A DNA stretch of 64,000 nucleotides from Gnetum montanum (GCA_015680685.1 MNCI01017882.1:229938-293937), one strand, 5' to 3'; counted from the first letter of the stretch, positions 10,910-23,938 are shown. Numbers and translations are program-made. The notes: a model not told the origin generated them from the sequence alone.

Positions 10910-13060
10910 CTATGATCACAATACATCCATGGATTAATAGATATAATGTGTAACTCTAAGGTTTTGAATACCTTCTCTTGTTAGTTGGTTACACTTTGGT
11001 TAAGGTTGAACCATGGCAGATTGATTATTTGATTATTTATTTATTATAATTATCACTAGAGCTTGTTGAAAAGGTTTAACTCTTTTTATTTGGTGTTTAA
11101 TTATTGATTTCTTAGTTAAACCCTAGTGGGAGTTAGAAAAATGGAAAAAACTTTTTTTTTTGTCAAAAATGGTACATTTGTGACCCCCATGATGAAGAGC
11201 TTACTTCTAGTAGCTACAGGGTTAAGCAATGAAGTGATTTGGATAAATGGTTTGGAAGTTATGAGCTCTAAAAGGTTTAGGGCTCTGAAAAATCAAAAAA
11301 CTCATTTAGCATTTGTGAGAAATGGTAAAATGTTTTAAGTGGGGTTGTGTATATATATACTATTTTTCCCTTATGTTGACAGGGTCCTGTATATAGGGCC
11401 TTGTATATAGGTTTACTTCATCAATGGGGTCCATCAGCCAAAATTTTGAAATTTGAATATCTTGAAAAATATAAGGACTTTTTCAATGAATTTTTGGTTT
11501 GTAGAATTCTAGAAAAGCTAAAATTATGAAAAAATCATTGAAGAGGATCTTTGAAAGCTCAAAAATTGAAAAATTCGATGGAGAACATATTTAATGAACA
11601 AAAGATGTAAAGGAGCACATGGTGTGATGTAGAAGATGGATGTACAAGAGATTTTGTTTACAAGAATGGCTAAGGATAAGGTACTTAACGAACCCAACTA
11701 AGAGATATACAAGTGGGTCCTTCCCATAGTAGGCACATGTCTTATTTACCCTTGTATTACCTCAATCTAAGGAGTTTGTGGACCCCATAGATGATTAATG
11801 GTTGACAAAAGTTAAGGACCAAAACCCAAAAGATTCTAACTAAGAATTCAAATACGTTAGACCAAGACAAGGAATCATGAACATAGATACTGATATTGAG
11901 CTAAGTTATGGACAACATAGATGGATGATTGAGAAAGTGGAATGGAATTTCAAACTAAGGTTATAAGAAGTCGCTTGTGGAGTTTGTGTTTAAAATAACC
12001 TTAGAAGATCCATCCTTAGTCCAGACCAAAACCAACCTCTTTTAGTGACTTTGCATCACCATTCTAAGACCGATCTACCCCCTTGGGATACAAGAGTGCA
12101 TCCACCAAAACAATCACTATTTCATAAATAGAAGAAAAGAGAAATAGGAAGTGAGAGAGGGCCTTAGTTAGAGGGGACCTTCAAGCATAGGTAACACGTC
12201 TTTTTAGTCCTATAACTAGTGCTTGTAGCCTGTTTATTTGTTAAAGGGATGTTCTTTGAATTTCTATCATGTTTTTTTATTCTTATTTTTGTTGTTTTGA
12301 TTTTTTTATTATTTTTGTTTGTTTTGTTATTTTCTTTTTGGATGGGAATCACATCAGGCAAAGACACTATTTGACTTCCTTTTATTGATGACATGGAATG
12401 ATAACAAGTTCAGAAAAACACTTAAGCACTCAAGCAAGTAGAAACATATGAAGAGTATTGAATCTTCTTAAAGTCACACCCTATACAAACCTTTGAATCC
12501 TTCCTAATTTTAGAAACTACCATGGTCACCAATTTATGAAAATTTTATTGAATGAAAGGGATCACAAACTTCCAAAACAAGAAAAACCATAGAGCTTGTG
12601 AATGGGTGGATGTTGTGGACGCACTACCTTTTCCATGAAAAAGAAACCATGACTGAGCCATCAGTACAAAAATTGAAAAATAGAAACCATACATTAGCAA
12701 AAAAAACATAAAGCACAAACCAGCATTAGTAGCAACCAGGCACCACTGTGTCCTGTTGGCAGAAATTTGAAAATCACACTCAACAAAACAAAGTAAAATA
12801 TATAAAAAAATTTAAAAATATGAAAGAAAGATTTAAATGTACTAATGATGGTGTACAATAAAAAATAGTGTAAAATAGAAAAAAGATTTAAAATTAAAAA
12901 GGTGTAAAAGAAACAAATTGAAAAGATAAAAATGTGTAAAACAAAAAATAGAAAAATTGAAGAGCCATATGAATGATTAGCATAGATGGCCATCTCCCCC
13001 ATGATTGACTTGGAAGGAGGAGATCTAAAAAATTGAGCATGGTTGTTCATCTGTTGAGGT
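10910..13060 (-). other. Element E post-integrase region with AT-rich tract
   Basis: No gene. From right to left: a CATGGGGGAGATGGCC block (about 12990-13010) resembling a second polypurine tract; an A-rich tract (12780-12960) with repeated GTAAAAC/GTGTAAAA units; a conserved stretch at 11730-12000 that is also present in C at 31600-31880; then an LTR-like promoter region (11349-11440) ahead of the third ORF. Confidence 0.6.
11349..11440 (-). promoter_or_regulatory. Element E internal promoter candidate ahead of the third ORF
   Basis: On the minus strand, motifs of the type ACCCCATTGATG, AAGGCCC and GGACCCTGTCAA (plus 11381-11440) precede a run of TATATATA (plus 11349-11360), about 440 bp upstream of the third ORF start. 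The GGACCC..TCAA - TATA arrangement resembles this element's own LTR U3, where GGACCCCATCAATG precedes TATAAATA. A promoter role is inferred. Confidence 0.5.
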
Positions 13061-15700
13061 ATTTGTTGCACTAGCTTGCTTGGGCTTATGTAAAAGTTTT
13101 ACTTATTGGATGTTAACCAACTACTTTTTATTTAGGCTCTTAGGTTTGTATATGGTCATGGCCCTAGAGGAAAAGGTTTTATCAATTATATAAGGTCCCT
13201 CCCACAATTTTTGGAACTTTGTTTTCTAAGGTACATTTGTGGGGTTCCAAGAGAGAACCTTATCTCCCAGTTGAAATTTCACTTTCTATATTCTAAGGTT
13301 ATGTTGTTGCTTGTTGAATGCCTTGTGCACTTTATTTAAGGATAGGACCACTAATTGGTTTTTGTTTAGTACATTGAGGTTGATTAGTCTTTCTTTTTGT
13401 GCTAGACTTAGGTTAAGGTTCAGTTCACAGGTTATTGAGAGTGTATAGAGTTTGGATTGGATTGGGAGCATTGGGAGTTTCTTGTACACTAACTCATATG
13501 GAGAGTAGCTAATAGGGAGTTTCCAAGTTGAGCAGTATGCCCAAAGGACATTGTGAAATTTTGTGCTCTAATCTCTCTTATATTTGCTTATGGTTCTTGT
13601 TAGGATCCTTGTGATCTCCTTGTTAGTTACCTTTGCTTGACCATTGGCTTAGGTGGGGGGGCGGGGGCTGGGATAGGGTGTTGTTAATTTGTGTTTAACC
13701 TCCAAGAATTACATTAAATTTCAAAAAGTGGCACCTATAAAATGGGTTCCATTGTCAAAAATTAGTGCACATGGCATCCAGACCTCTTTACAACATTTTG
13801 TTGTATGAATCAAGTAGTAGTAGATGATGTACAGTTGGTGACGATTGCTGCTTCTACCCATTTGGTGTAGTAGTTGACTACTACAATGATATATAATTTT
13901 TCATTGGACATGGATGTGATGGAACTCATGAAGTTAATGCCCCATATGTCAAAGGGCTTTAGTGGTTGAATCCAATATTGAGGATCCTCTATTCGAGTAG
14001 TCATTCCACCATCTCATTAATAGTGCTCACAAGATCAAACAAAATGGTGGGTATCCCTAAAGGTTATAAGCCAATAGTATCTTGCTATCAAGGATTTTAT
14101 GACTATGCACCTCCCTGCATAGTGGCCTCCATAGGGTCCTTGATGAGCATCTTGGAGAACATGTAATTGATCTGTATCAGGGACATACCAACGAACCAGT
14201 TCATCAGTGCACATCTTGTAAAGGTATCCGTTGATTTCCATGAAGTACTTTTCTTGATGAAGGAACTATTTTTTCTTCCTAAATTCCAAATCTTGTGGCA
14301 TCTTCTGAGTGAGAAGGTAAGTGGTGATGTCATCATACCATTTTGATTCAGCAGGCACTTGGTCATTTATTACTCTTGTAAAGAGGAGTTCTTCTGGAAA
14401 TTGATCAGAAAGCAGACTCTTCTCCTCTTTATTATCTCATCTTAATTGAAAGAGGTGGTCAATGAACATGTTCTTAGTCCCTTTTTGATCTATCATTGTA
14501 AGATTGAATTCCTACAAGATCAATAGCCATTGTATGATATAGGGGCTCACCGTTGGCTTATTCATTAGGAAGTAGATGACATTATGATATGTGTGCACAA
14601 ACACTTTATAGCCAAGCACATAGTGCTTGAACTTTTTGAGAGCATAAACCACTACCCTTAGTTCTTTCTTAGTTGTGGTGTAATTCAACTATCCACACAT
14701 AATGTTTTGGCTTGTGCAGTGGATGTAATATGAACATTTATTATCATCCAATTATGTAAGCATAGCTCCCAAGGAATAGTTAGATGCATACGTTATTATG
14801 TGAAATGGTCTGGACCAATTTGGTGCCCATAGAATTGAGTTTCCATGAGTTTTTCTTTTAGTAGTTGGAATTCATGTTCACACACCTTGGTCTAGATGAA
14901 AGGAGCATCTTTCTTCATGAGCTTGACTAATGGTTTTGCAATCTTAGGAAAATTCTCTATGAATCACCAATAGTAGCCAATGTGTCGAAGGAATGATCAA
15001 ATGTCTTTAACTATCTCTAGTTGATGTGTGATTCCATGGATGATTCGTATCTTTTTTTAGGTCTACATTAATCCCTTTTTACAAAATTCAATGCCCCAGT
15101 ACTATGCATTCTTGGACCATTAGATGGCTTTTCTACCAATTGAGCCTAAGGTTTATTTTAATACATCTTTTTAGGACCTGGTCAAGGCAATCTAGGGCTT
15201 GCTCAAATATATCCTCATAGGTAGAGAAGTCATCCACAAAGACTTCTAGCCTGCTAACAATTTTCTGTTGAAAGATACTAAGGACTAGGCATTGAAATGT
15301 TGTAGGGGAATTGCACAGACCAAATGGCATCTTACAATATGTAAAAGTCCTCCAAGGACTTGTGAATGTTGTCTTGGACTAATCTTCTAGTGCAATTTGG
15401 ATTTGGTTATAGCCACTATAAGAATCTAAGAAGCTATAATAGAAATGGCCAGAGATAGTATCCAAAACTTGGTCCATAAATGGCAATGAAAAATGATCTT
15501 TAAATGTTGCCATGTTCAACAGCCTAAGTAAATTTAGACTCATCACTTGCCATATTTCTTTGGCATAATTACAAGTGGGCTAACCTACTTACTATATACT
15601 ATGGGATAGATGAACCTTGCCTTGAGGAGTTGTTCTATTTGCTCCTTAACGATCTACTTCAATTTGGTTCTGTGGCCACTTTCTTAGCTTTATGGCCAAG
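13060..15700 (-). pseudogene. pol: Element E pol: RT, RNase H and integrase (decayed)
   Basis: RT at about 15000-15680, with MPFGLCNSPTTFQC and the catalytic box LEVFVDDFSTY at 15133-15330. RNase H follows at about 14400-15000. The integrase zinc-finger region is at about 14040-14241. The catalytic core starts in 13810-14004 (PFDIWGINFMSSI, VNYYTKWVEAA). The integrase C-terminus lies at about 13070-13490, including KVHKAFNKQQHNLRI. Each part resembles D and C closely. Stops and frameshifts break it throughout. Confidence 0.9.
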
Positions 15701-16255
15701 TTAGTATAGATTTGATGCTAGCATATCCTTGGGTAAATTCCAGTTAGTTCAAGATATCATCAAGCAAAGGCTATTGGCCATTTTTTGACTACCCTTAATA
15801 GTTTATCCTTTTTGTTCAAGAGTAAGATTTGCATTGATGATAACTAGCTTGCCATTATTTAAAAATGCATACTCCATGTTGAATGGTATATTTTTTAACT
15901 CTAAGGGCTCTTTCTTAAAATTATTAAGGATTTCTAACTCTCCCCAACAGGTAGCATCAATTTTATCATTAGAGAGTTGGTGATGAACTTGCTCAAGTTC
16001 ATCCATGCCTTCAACATAAGCATATGTTAAGGTCTCAGTTGGTTCCATACATAGTGTGTTGCTGTCAGAGTTAGCTATCAGCCACTGGGTGCCCTCCTAT
16101 TTTGTGGTTGCTGTGTATAGGAACCTTTGGATATCTATTTCATGTGCACAGTGGTTACATGCTTTGATGAATGTACTTTTAATGGAGTAGATTTTCTACA
16201 TGTAATTACACCCATTATCATTGTATGCGATACATGAAATACACTTTTTCTCTAA

Positions 16256-16713
16256 TCATCCAAATTCATTTTCCTTGGAGATTTCCAAGGAGAGGTTTCT
16301 TATACCCATTCGTGCATAAACCATGCTTAACCAAGCCCTTTCCATAATGATGGGAAAGTCGCCTTTGAAATTCTCTACCTTGATCACTAGAAAATTGGTA
16401 GGATAAGACAACCAATAAACTGTGGTCACAATTTTCTCCACTAATCCCAAAGGGATAGTGATTGATTGGTTTGCCAATTTCAAATGGATGTTGCTATTCT
16501 TGAGAGGCAGTAGGTTCCAGGCCTTATACATACATGGGCGATGAGATTGACACTAGAAGTAGAATCAAGAAGATGCTTACATGGATCATGTCCAATGATT
16601 TGCAAGTAAATAAGAGGACTTCCTAGGTCAGATCTCTTCGTGGGAAGGTTGCTAACCTTGATCCAATTGGAAACATCATGAGTCAACATCATAGTATGAA
16701 TTCGAGGTGACAT
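16256..16713 (-). pseudogene. Element E protease region
   Basis: Read in two overlapping frames (16480-16713 and 16256-16531). The loop reads CKHLLDSTSSVNL: the aspartate is kept but the following glycine is replaced (D-S-T). Downstream are LANQSITIPLGLVEKIVTTV and DFPIIMERAWLSM. A frame change lies near 16500. Same family as the D and C proteases. Confidence 0.82.
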
Positions 16714-16719
16714 TTAGTT

Positions 16720-19094
16720 TGAATGGTACTCGAATATGTTTGATGCAGAGGATAAAGGTGTTGAAGATGCAAGGTGAGTAGCTGCATTAGGTTACGAGGA
16801 TTTGGGATGATTGTTAGGTTGGAAAAAGGGTTGTTTCTTAGATTGCTTGTCTGAACCACTCGGCTGGAAGGCTGGTTGTGAATGGATAGCCCTCATAGCA
16901 TTTTGTTGCTGTGGTTGTGGAGGAATTTCATCCTACATGGATGAAGCAGGAGGTAACTAGGTTTATGGTAGAGGGATGTGTGTAGATGCATGTGAAGGAT
17001 GGTATGGACATGAGTGCTCCCCTTGGGTAGATGGTGAATGAGTTTGATGATGCTCTGGAGGGTAATAATGATGTTAGAATGATGCATGGCTTGTAGACCT
17101 TCATGGAGAAATAGGCTACTGAACATAGTATTCATATGGATTTAGTTGTCTGTAAGGGTACTGTTATCTTGGTGGTGGCATTCCCCATGACTGTGATTGT
17201 TCCCACTACTAATATTTCTCATATGGTTGTGGTAGAGCTCCACTTGGATAGTAAGTTTGTTGTTGTTTGTGAAACTACCTTGGATTACCTTGAGGATAGG
17301 GTAATCTTTTGGGTGCTTTCCTTCTTACTAGTCACGAATTCAGTACATACACCCTAGACTCTTGTAAGTGGGACATCATAGGGAAACATCCCTTGGATGT
17401 TCATATGGGTAAATTTCATATCCACCATCTTCATTGGAGTCTATCTCCACAACTTCCTCAATTGCAACAACTTTTCCTGTACCTCTTTGGTAGGCATGTT
17501 CAGCTTCTTTCCACCTCTTGCGGTCATGATTAGTATTTTTCTCTTTGGATGCTTTAGTAATCTTCATAGTAATTTGGAATTTTTCATCCAAAGAGTCTCA
17601 TAATTTATCAACCTTTGCTAAAATATCATAAATAGATTTTTGGATGGACAACGTTTTCTTGTTCACCACTTCATCAACTAGTGACTCCTCCTCATCACAA
17701 AATTGGACCTCCCTTTTCCTAATGGAAGTATCCCTATTATATTCTTCTATATTTTTCCTTTTTCATAGCTCACTTCTTTTTTTGCAACCTACTCTATTAG
17801 GCTTTGTATCTAATGAGCTCTTAGTTTGAATAGTCTCCCTTGGGCATAGACCCCAAGAGTTCTTTTGGTTTTTTCTCTGAGTCCATCTATGATATGATGG
17901 AGTTGTTCCCTTTAAGAATAGCCATGGTTAGGGCATCGATGTAAAAGAGAACAATATGTAGCCATGGAAGCATCTAAGGTTTCATATGTTTCTTATTTCC
18001 AGCCTTGGATTTGCCTTCTCAGATTAGACACTCTAGAGTACATCTAGTATTTGTCATTAAATAACTTAAGCATGGTACTCCATCGATGGATAGATTCTAG
18101 CTCCAAGGACCAATACTAACTCTCTACTTTCTTAATGAGTGTCCAAGGGAATAGCTTGAGTTTTTGCTAATCATTTTCAATATTTTGTAAGGTGCAAGTA
18201 TCATGAAAGGCTTGTAGATGGTTTTACGGATTAGAGTTATATCCTTGCTCAAATCTTAGAATATTGTTCATGTCTAAGTGCTTAATATGATTGTCTTTTA
18301 CATGGCTAGTTGGAATCTTTATTATGTCGATGAATTTTTCTGCCATCCCTTCGTTCTTGGTAGGCTCTACTATCATTGTTGTCCCACTAATCATCTTCAT
18401 CACGATTATTTCTTCAATGACTTCTGTTAGAACTAGAAGATGAAGAGGAATGTTTGGAATTGGATGAAGAGGATGAAGAAGAATATGGACAACTATTGCC
18501 ATTGTGGTGTCTACCACCATCTCCTTGCTTGTCACGATCATGACCCTTAGATTCCTTGCCATTACGATGTTTTCCCAAGTCCTTACCATGACTATCACTT
18601 TTTCCTGAACTTGGTTTGTTAATAGTGGATTGTAGGTTTAGGGTCACACCCTCATCACCATTAGCTGAGGGTGGATAATCTTCATGTTGGGAATCCCCAG
18701 AGAGATAATCCTCATTGTCATCTTGGTTTACCAGGAACAAAGGATTAGTGAAGTGTCTCTCCTTTGCAAACTTGTGGTGCTTCTCTTGGTGTCAATATCT
18801 CCTATGTTGTGTTTCAGTGGAATAGTAGTCCCAATAATTATTGTTATGCACAACATACTCTTCTTGAAGATCATGAATGCCTAACTTCTTAAGAGTTCAA
18901 TGTAGCATCAAAGACATAGATCAATTGGGGGGCACTACGATGTTGCCCTCCATATCATACCATCATAGTTTCTCATCTTGATGTAGGATGAAGGTGAAGT
19001 TGGGTACATACTTATTGGGATGAGTATATACTACTTTGCACTCTTGTGGGACCGATAGTTTAACATCTTCATGCATGTAAGAAGAAGAAGACAT
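16720..19094 (-). pseudogene. gag: Element E gag (decayed)
   Basis: Start chosen at 19094 (M-S-S-S-S; then VVYTHPNKYVPNFTFILH), matching D and C. A low-complexity stretch rich in S, H, D and G (18414-18740) comes next, then the conserved core KHLDMNNILRFEQGYNSNP (about 18240-18310), a lysine/glutamate-rich part (17376-17591) and a proline/histidine-rich tail to about 16900. Stops and frame changes occur throughout. Typical plant Athila/Tat Gag with no readable CCHC knuckle. Confidence 0.8.
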
Positions 19095-19228
19095 TTTGCA
19101 AACAAATAAAATTTTAGTGTGCTTTTTGTAATTATATGTCGTGTAAGAGTGATGTTGACCTTGGGTTCATCCAATGATATTAATAATGTCCACTAATCCT
19201 AAATAGCCCATGTTTCAACAAATAGGGT

Positions 19229-19246
19229 TCCCTAGCAACTATGCCA
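19229..19246 (-). other. Element E primer-binding site (tRNA-Asp type)
   Basis: Minus strand TGGCATAGTTGCTAGGGA, one base inside the 5' LTR; a decayed match to the complement of the tRNA-Asp 3' end. Confidence 0.8.
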
Positions 19247-19247
19247 A

Positions 19248-20190
19248 TGTTGAGCAGTGAAGGTACCCCTACACCCAACCATATGAATCATGAAGTGTTC
19301 ACATGCAATCCAGTTGAATTTCATGGACTCTCTAGTTTTCAGTATGCTAGTCTTTTAGGAAGTGAACCTTGCTCTAAGGTCATTTTTTGTCTTCCCAATT
19401 ACACTTATGATGCTCATGATATGGTTAAGTGTAATCAAGGCACATGATTTTTATTGTTTTATGTTTTTTGGTTTTGGTGCTTAAAGAGAGAGATGGAGTA
19501 AATTAAGTACTAATTTAATTTAACTATTTAACTAATCTCTAACTAGTCCTAACATTAGCATTTGGTCCTACTTTCCATAGATGTTCTAAACCCATGTATC
19601 CACTGCTAGGTTACGAAGCGCTACACTATTGAGTGCACCAAGTAATAACATTGCTGGGATTACCAAGTGAATATGTGTTTACACTTGAAGCAATTGTACT
19701 TATGTATTTAATCTATCTAGCTTATCTTGCTTAAGTACTTAATTATCTTAATTACTAGAAAACATTGAATAAATAACTGAAAACATTAAATGCATGAATA
19801 AAACATGTTAAATTATCCAGAGTGCTACAAGGTTTATCAAGAAGCTCATCTTTATTGTCATACACATTTGTGTGGTTTAGGTACAACAATGTTCAAATAA
19901 AGATTCGTACACTCAATGACTCATAATGCAGGCACTCCGGAAAATATTCTAACTTTTGAATGTAAAAAATGTAAGAGTTCAACTACTATTATGATTGGAA
20001 TCCTCATAAACATAGCTAGGAGCTAGTATTTATCGTTTTTGCTATAGTATTGCATTGATGGGGTCCCATAGATGTAGTAAACGCTACATCGATGTAGCCT
20101 TGTTGATGGGGCAACACCACGTAAATAGGGCCCCATCGATGATGCCATGTCAATGGGGGCTTGTCAATGTGACACTTTGATGCTCCATCA
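19248..20190 (-). repeat. Element E 5' LTR
   Basis: 943 bp, starting TGTTGAGCAG on the plus strand and ending CTCCATCA. It aligns over its length with 6928-7883, including the ATCRATG-rich U3. The TATA box here has decayed to GATAAATAC on the minus strand. The two LTRs differ at many positions, so the insertion is not recent. Confidence 0.9.
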
Positions 20191-20195
20191 ATTAT

Positions 20196-20718
20196 TGCAC
20201 CCACTATCAGGATACCAAATATTGTTGTTGTTGCAAGCATCTGATACATTTGTAGAGATTAGGAGTTGATCTTTCTCCTTTTCAATGTAAAACAATTGCT
20301 CACATTTTTTTTGATCTTTTTGCTGATCTTCATGTTTTACAATTTTTGCTTTACCTTTCTTTTCATACTTCTTTTTAGACCAACATTGTGAAGTATTGTT
20401 GATGTTGGTTCCATAGAAATCATAATACTTTCCTTCCTTTGATTGATTTGATCTTTCATGACCATGAATTCCAAATCTTTTGTAATTGCATCCATGTCCT
20501 TTAAATGAGGATCCACTTGAGGATCTTTGATGTTGATTTTGATTTTGATTGGATGTCCTCTAAAATTGTTCTTGAAATGCATTTGTTGTTGAATCGTCAT
20601 AATCAACAATCCTTTGCTTGTATGTCCTCAAGCTTCTTTTGAGCTCAACCATGGTCATCTTATCAAGATCTCTTGCTTTTTCAATAGCCACGATGATGGG
20701 ATCGTATCATCTAGTTAC
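20196..20718 (-). pseudogene. Ty1/copia gag C-terminus and protease start (copia piece 3 of 4)
   Basis: Reads on the minus strand from the end of the Gag core (IVAIEKARDLDKMTMVELK) through a basic, Q/N/S-rich linker and a degenerate zinc-knuckle region (SQCWSKKKYEKKG) to the protease active site (WYPDSGCNN), where element E interrupts it. The open stretch 20337-20609 is an overlapping frame. It continues the frame of piece 2 (29885-30001) across element A. One AGA/CGA-type arginine codon at the A junction now reads TGA. Confidence 0.88.
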
Positions 20719-20723
20719 ACTTC

Positions 20724-21549
20724 TGATGAATCATGGTTTCCTAGGCCTTGATATCTAGTACACAATATTATATCCTAGATACAATATCATATACATGATA
20801 TTGTGATTCCTGTGTTAGCCTATAAATATAGCATTTAGGCACATAATGAAAGGGTCTTTGGTGAGTCTTTAGGTTGAGTCTCTTTGTTAGTTTTTAGTTC
20901 TTTCCCAAGTGCATGCCTATAGTGTGATGCTTGTAATTGTACAAAACCTTTATTCGAGTGTAATGTACTTGGACACACACATAACCGGTAATAAAGATTG
21001 AGATTACTCCATCATTGCAGCATTCACTTAGCTTTTACTTATTTTAATTTTTAATTATTTATTGTTGTTTTCTTATTTAATATTTCTTTTATTATCATTT
21101 ACTATTCCTATTATTAACATGGAATAATCACAAATATTTAAGTGTAACTACGTGGTAACCTAGTGGCGTAATAAGTAGTGCTCGAGTGATGTGTGCTTGG
21201 TAACCCCAGAAGTAGTACATTAAGTCCAAGATGTGTACTGATGATTAAGGATGGATGCTCATTGCACTTAGGCTAGCTTAGATTTCATTTCTTGTTGCTT
21301 ATTAGATTAATAAAGTTATTTCTCATTGTCTTTAGGAGTAGCATAGTATTATAAATCACATCATACACCTCACTCTGGACTAAACCATACGTGACAAAGC
21401 AAATACTAGTCCAGGTGGAAAGATAGTGAATTGCATGCAACATATAACTACCTAGATGCCACAACTAGTCCATCCATAGAGTTTGACTGGATCATGCGTA
21501 CATGCTTGTATTCATATGGTTGAGCATAGGGGTACCTCACCACTCATCA
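20724..21549 (+). repeat. Element A 5' LTR
   Basis: 826 bp, TGATGAATCATGG... to ...CTCATCA. U3 has GATATC-like motifs (20750-20815), then TATAAATATA (20821-20830). The AATAAA polyadenylation signal is at 20990-20995. It aligns with the 3' LTR and with the LTRs of B and C. Confidence 0.92.
20750..20830 (+). promoter_or_regulatory. Element A U3 GATATC motif cluster and TATA box
   Basis: Several GATATC/GATATT/AATATC units at irregular short spacing end directly upstream of TATAAATATA. The same arrangement occurs in both B LTRs and, inverted, in both C LTRs, and the palindromes look more conserved than the bases between them. Binding of a transcription factor is inferred. Confidence 0.6.
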
Positions 21550-21550
21550 T

Positions 21551-21568
21551 TGGCGTCATTGCCAAGGA
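21551..21568 (+). other. Element A primer-binding site (tRNA-Asp type)
   Basis: TGGCGTCATTGCCAAGGA, one base after the 5' LTR; close to TGGCGCCGTTGCCGGGGA, the complement of the plant tRNA-Asp 3' end. Confidence 0.85.
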
Positions 21569-21683
21569 CGGTGCTAGTTATCTAGATTAGTTATATCATA
21601 CACAATCACTGTAACAAGGTATTAACAATATATATTTTAGATAAAGAAATTAAATTCAATTGAGTCACACATAATTCACAACA

Positions 21684-23938
21684 ATGTCTCCCTCACAAGA
21701 CAACGATAATGCAACAACTAGCAAGGCAATTCATTGGAGAACCAATAAAATTTATGATGAATAAGATGTTTGGAGTATGTAATCTTATGCAAGAGTTTCA
21801 TATGTTCATGGACATCCCAATGATACTCAAGGACTCTTGTCATCCAACTTAGACACCTCTAGTAAGGATGGGACATTCCATAGAATAAGGGGGCTCATAA
21901 GTCCTAGGACCTTGTCAATGGTTAGCAAGAGTACATTAGGGGATGATTGGGAGACTTACAAAAGTTATGACAAGTCTTCCAGTTCTGTCTCTTCTTTTTC
22001 TCTTTAAATGTTAGGTTGTGACATAGATGACTATTCCTCAAGGGGTTAGCCTAGCAATAAAAATCAAATCCATAGGCAAAATTAGGAATGTTCACATGAA
22101 CATAGACAACATCATCTCAACTCATGAACTTACAACCTATTTAGTGATGATGAACCCTTGCTGGTGACTAAGAACCTAATGTATATAACAAAGGCTATTC
22201 AAATATTCCATAGGCATCATAAGGAAATCCATCTACCTAGGCTTGATTTAAATAACTTTTCCAAGTTCTCAAGAGGCTATGATTTAGATCTGTAACACCA
22301 TTTACAAGCCTTCTATGATTCCTATGCATGGAACAACATTGATTATGGGTGGCAAAGACTTAAGCTCTTTCCTATGACACTTGTTGGCCAAGCAAAAGTA
22401 TGGTACAAGTCTTTAAAGCTGAAATCAATTTTCCATTGGCCCACAATGGCAAAACTCTTCAATGAAAGATATCAAACTTGTGCAAGAGTGTTAGCCTTGA
22501 GGAGACAAATCCAAGAGTGGAAACAAGGGCAAAATGAACCCTTGGATATGGCCTTAGAAAGATATTACTCTTTGTTAAACAAATGCCCAGGCCATGGGTT
22601 CTCTGAGGAAAGGTTAATGTGCCACATCATGGATAGGCTCCATAATGAAATAAGGGAGACCTTAGGGATGTATGCCCTAGGTCAACTATATGAACTATGA
22701 ACCCACCAATTCCAAGAGCTTACTAAGCAGGTAGTAAAAGACAAAGGAGAAATGGCCAAATGGAAGAATGTTGAAAGATCTCAACAGGACCAAACTTTTG
22801 AAGTGATGAAGGTCCATAATCATGAAGAGGAGAAATAAACTCACCTTGAGGAGGTGGAAGCATCCCCATCTTTTCCAATACTAAAATCACTAGATGAAAT
22901 TGAGGAAAAGATCAATAAGATGATGGAATGGGTACATGAAAAATACAAAGAATATGCCAACATTATTAGAGGGAAAACCATGCAAGATAACCTTAACAAC
23001 CAGAACAAACAAAGGATGACAAACTTAGAAATAGGATAGAACACCATTCGACAATTGGAAAGAAGGGTTGAAGAAAATAAGGATAGGAGCTCAATTGCAA
23101 CTCATAAGTATCAATGCAATGTTTTTCTGTATGATCACCCCAAAGGCCAATGCTCAATATTGTCACATCTACATGAGCATTGGGAAAGAATGCTATATCC
23201 AAATTTTGTACAGAAGTATCATGTTTAACTATAATGGAAAAACCCCTAGTTGTGGGGAAGGCCATTGCCAAATTGGCCACACCCTTTGTACCACCTGAAA
23301 CCAAGTGCTTATTATGTTCAACACCTTGTTTCTCTGATTAGATCAACATCCTCTACTTCACCTCATTGTTATCATTCTCCTGAGTATCATCAACCCATGT
23401 CCTCTCCTATGGGATCACCACCTCATGTTTCTTACACTTCTCCTTACTCTCAATATTCTCATCCTTCACCTCCTTTTACATCGCCACCAGTGACATTAGA
23501 AGGTTTTCCACCACAGCACCAACCCACAAACATTACTTGTGTTGCTACTGTCAACAACAGTAGGAATCCTCCACAACATGGAAAGCATCCTTTCTTTAGG
23601 CATGGCTGTAGAAAGAGCTAGCATAGTTTTGAAACCACTACATCCTCTAATCAACATAAGCCCAACACTATGATGCACCTTCCTCTTTGAACTCAATGCC
23701 TCCTGTTATCTTATCTAAGCCACCAAACAACACTACAACAACCATGTGGCCCAATGAATATGACAACATGAAGAGGCATATCAATCCTTGCATACCATCT
23801 TATGGTCAGAAGTGCCATAGTGGGTCAGCTCCTTATCACATGAACACATCTTATAATCTTCCCCACTATGCCTACTTTAATCAAGTGTGTGAATCCCAGC
23901 TTGGGTACATTCCCATCACCACACCAAAAGACACTTAG
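21684..23938 (+). pseudogene. gag: Element A gag (decayed)
   Basis: Start at the first ATG after the primer site (21684), matching the intact start of B at 51109 (M-S-L-S-Q-D). Its N-terminus differs from the gag of C, D and E. The best preserved part is 22374-22700: AKVWYKSLKLKSIFHWPTMA, then RRQIQEWKQGQNEPLDMALE and YYSLLNKCPGHGF. A charged helical segment follows (22854-23039) and a proline/tyrosine/histidine-rich tail (23250-23938). Stops occur, for example at about 21763 and 22700. The only long coding unit 5' of the third ORF, it would form the particle that packages the RNA. Confidence 0.85.

Larger units (their letters stand above)
6928..20190 (-). mobile_element. Element E: full-length Ty3/gypsy retrotransposon with third ORF
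   Basis: 13.3 kb, minus strand. 3' LTR 6928-7883, 5' LTR 19248-20190, primer site 19229-19246, polypurine tract 7884-7897. Internal order from right to left: gag, protease, RT, RNase H, integrase, an AT-rich tract, an LTR-like internal promoter region, then a third ORF. The flanking duplications are ATTGG (6923-6927) and ATTAT (20191-20195), 3 of 5 identical. The site is confirmed because the interrupted copia frame (a D-S-G-C..H-M block) is continuous once the insert and one duplication are discounted. All ORFs are decayed. This is the only element in the window carrying both pol and the third ORF. Confidence 0.93.

Noticed and set aside
12694-13071. Minus-strand ORF of 125 codons rich in F, I and L that looks like a membrane protein
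   Set aside because: It is the translation of the A-rich repeat tract after integrase; hydrophobicity comes from T-rich codons only.
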